Positions 63,971-64,000 of a DNA stretch of 64,000 bases are shown piece after piece (within the stretch, counting starts at the first letter, position 1; each line of letters begins with the position of its first letter). The translations under genes and the position numbers were made by a program. Below the pieces are notes generated by a model. The model was not told the origin of the DNA. It was given only the letters and a program-made list of their open reading frames with translations, and ran no database searches. This DNA is from Pseudomonas sp. PDM16 (lineage in GTDB: Bacteria; Pseudomonadota; Gammaproteobacteria; Pseudomonadales; Pseudomonadaceae). The stretch spans positions 372,001 to 436,000 of the forward strand of contig NZ_JACVAM010000003.1 in the NCBI RefSeq assembly GCF_014851865.1. Reading direction: 5' to 3'.

Positions 63971-64000
63971 ATGCAGATCGAACTTGTCCCGACCACGGCC
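63971..64000 (+). CDS. Start of an unidentified gene (partial)
   Basis: An ATG at 63971 opens a frame (MQIELVPTTA) that runs off the window. It is divergent from the transglycosylase gene and lacks an obvious ribosome site. Only ten residues are visible, so no function can be assigned. Confidence 0.35.
   Translation, partial: MQIELVPTTA

Overview
The window is a GC-rich gamma-proteobacterial chromosome segment whose gene content and order match Pseudomonas. The run clpB-pgeF-rluD-bamD-pilS-pilR, the fimT/fimU/pilVWXY1Y2E minor-pilin cluster, fkpB-lspA-ileS-ribF-murJ-rpsT, proB-obg-rpmA-rplU-ispB, and morA-glyA, cstA, mapZ, radA is, from memory, the P. aeruginosa PA4542-PA4610 neighbourhood. 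The species cannot be fixed from sequence reading alone. No CRISPR array, rRNA, tRNA, prophage or insertion sequence was seen.

Layout. 1-6953: a co-directional, overlapping operon for sulfate-ester scavenging. It holds an ABC permease (partial), an ATPase, a cytoplasmic type I sulfatase, a periplasmic binding protein, a double-length fused permease and a second sulfatase. The likely logic is uptake of organosulfate esters followed by hydrolysis inside the cell. 7084-11460: clpB with a heat-shock-like promoter, pgeF and rluD, all on the minus strand. 11608-15920: bamD, a small membrane protein, and the PilS/PilR two-component system that controls type IV pilin expression. 16043-25874: ispH, the pilus priming-complex genes (minus strand) and thiO. 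This block is inverted relative to the order known from P. aeruginosa and is clearly AT-richer than its surroundings. 25914-36440: housekeeping genes for lipoprotein maturation, isoleucyl-tRNA, flavin, peptidoglycan export, proline and ribosome assembly. 36745-42663: polyprenyl diphosphate synthase, a small protein behind a Fur-like box, an FKBP isomerase, a UPF0114 membrane protein, a small conserved protein, and a Lon-like protease; two near-identical DnaA-box-like elements lie here. 42926-45330: NADP-glutamate dehydrogenase with a spaced NtrC-like inverted repeat upstream, then a solitary sulfotransferase. 45490-53044: EttA, the bifunctional GGDEF-EAL protein MorA, and serine hydroxymethyltransferase. 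53100-56652: a paired REP-like element that runs into the 3' end of a COG0523 GTPase gene, then YbdD-CstA. 56794-60527: an overlapping three-gene unit of a DUF3142 lipoprotein, a large TPR-like membrane protein and the PilZ c-di-GMP receptor MapZ. 60657-64000: a 54-residue protein whose ribosome-binding site lies in a hairpin loop, RadA, an MltF-like lytic transglycosylase, and the first codons of another gene.

Most genes here are ordinary core Pseudomonas genes. The best leads are the inverted low-GC pilus/ispH/thiO block, the sulfatase operon with its fused permease, the repeated DnaA-box-like promoter elements, the gdhA operator candidate, the REP-derived protein tail, the lipoprotein-TPR-MapZ unit, and the hairpin over the start of the small gene before radA.
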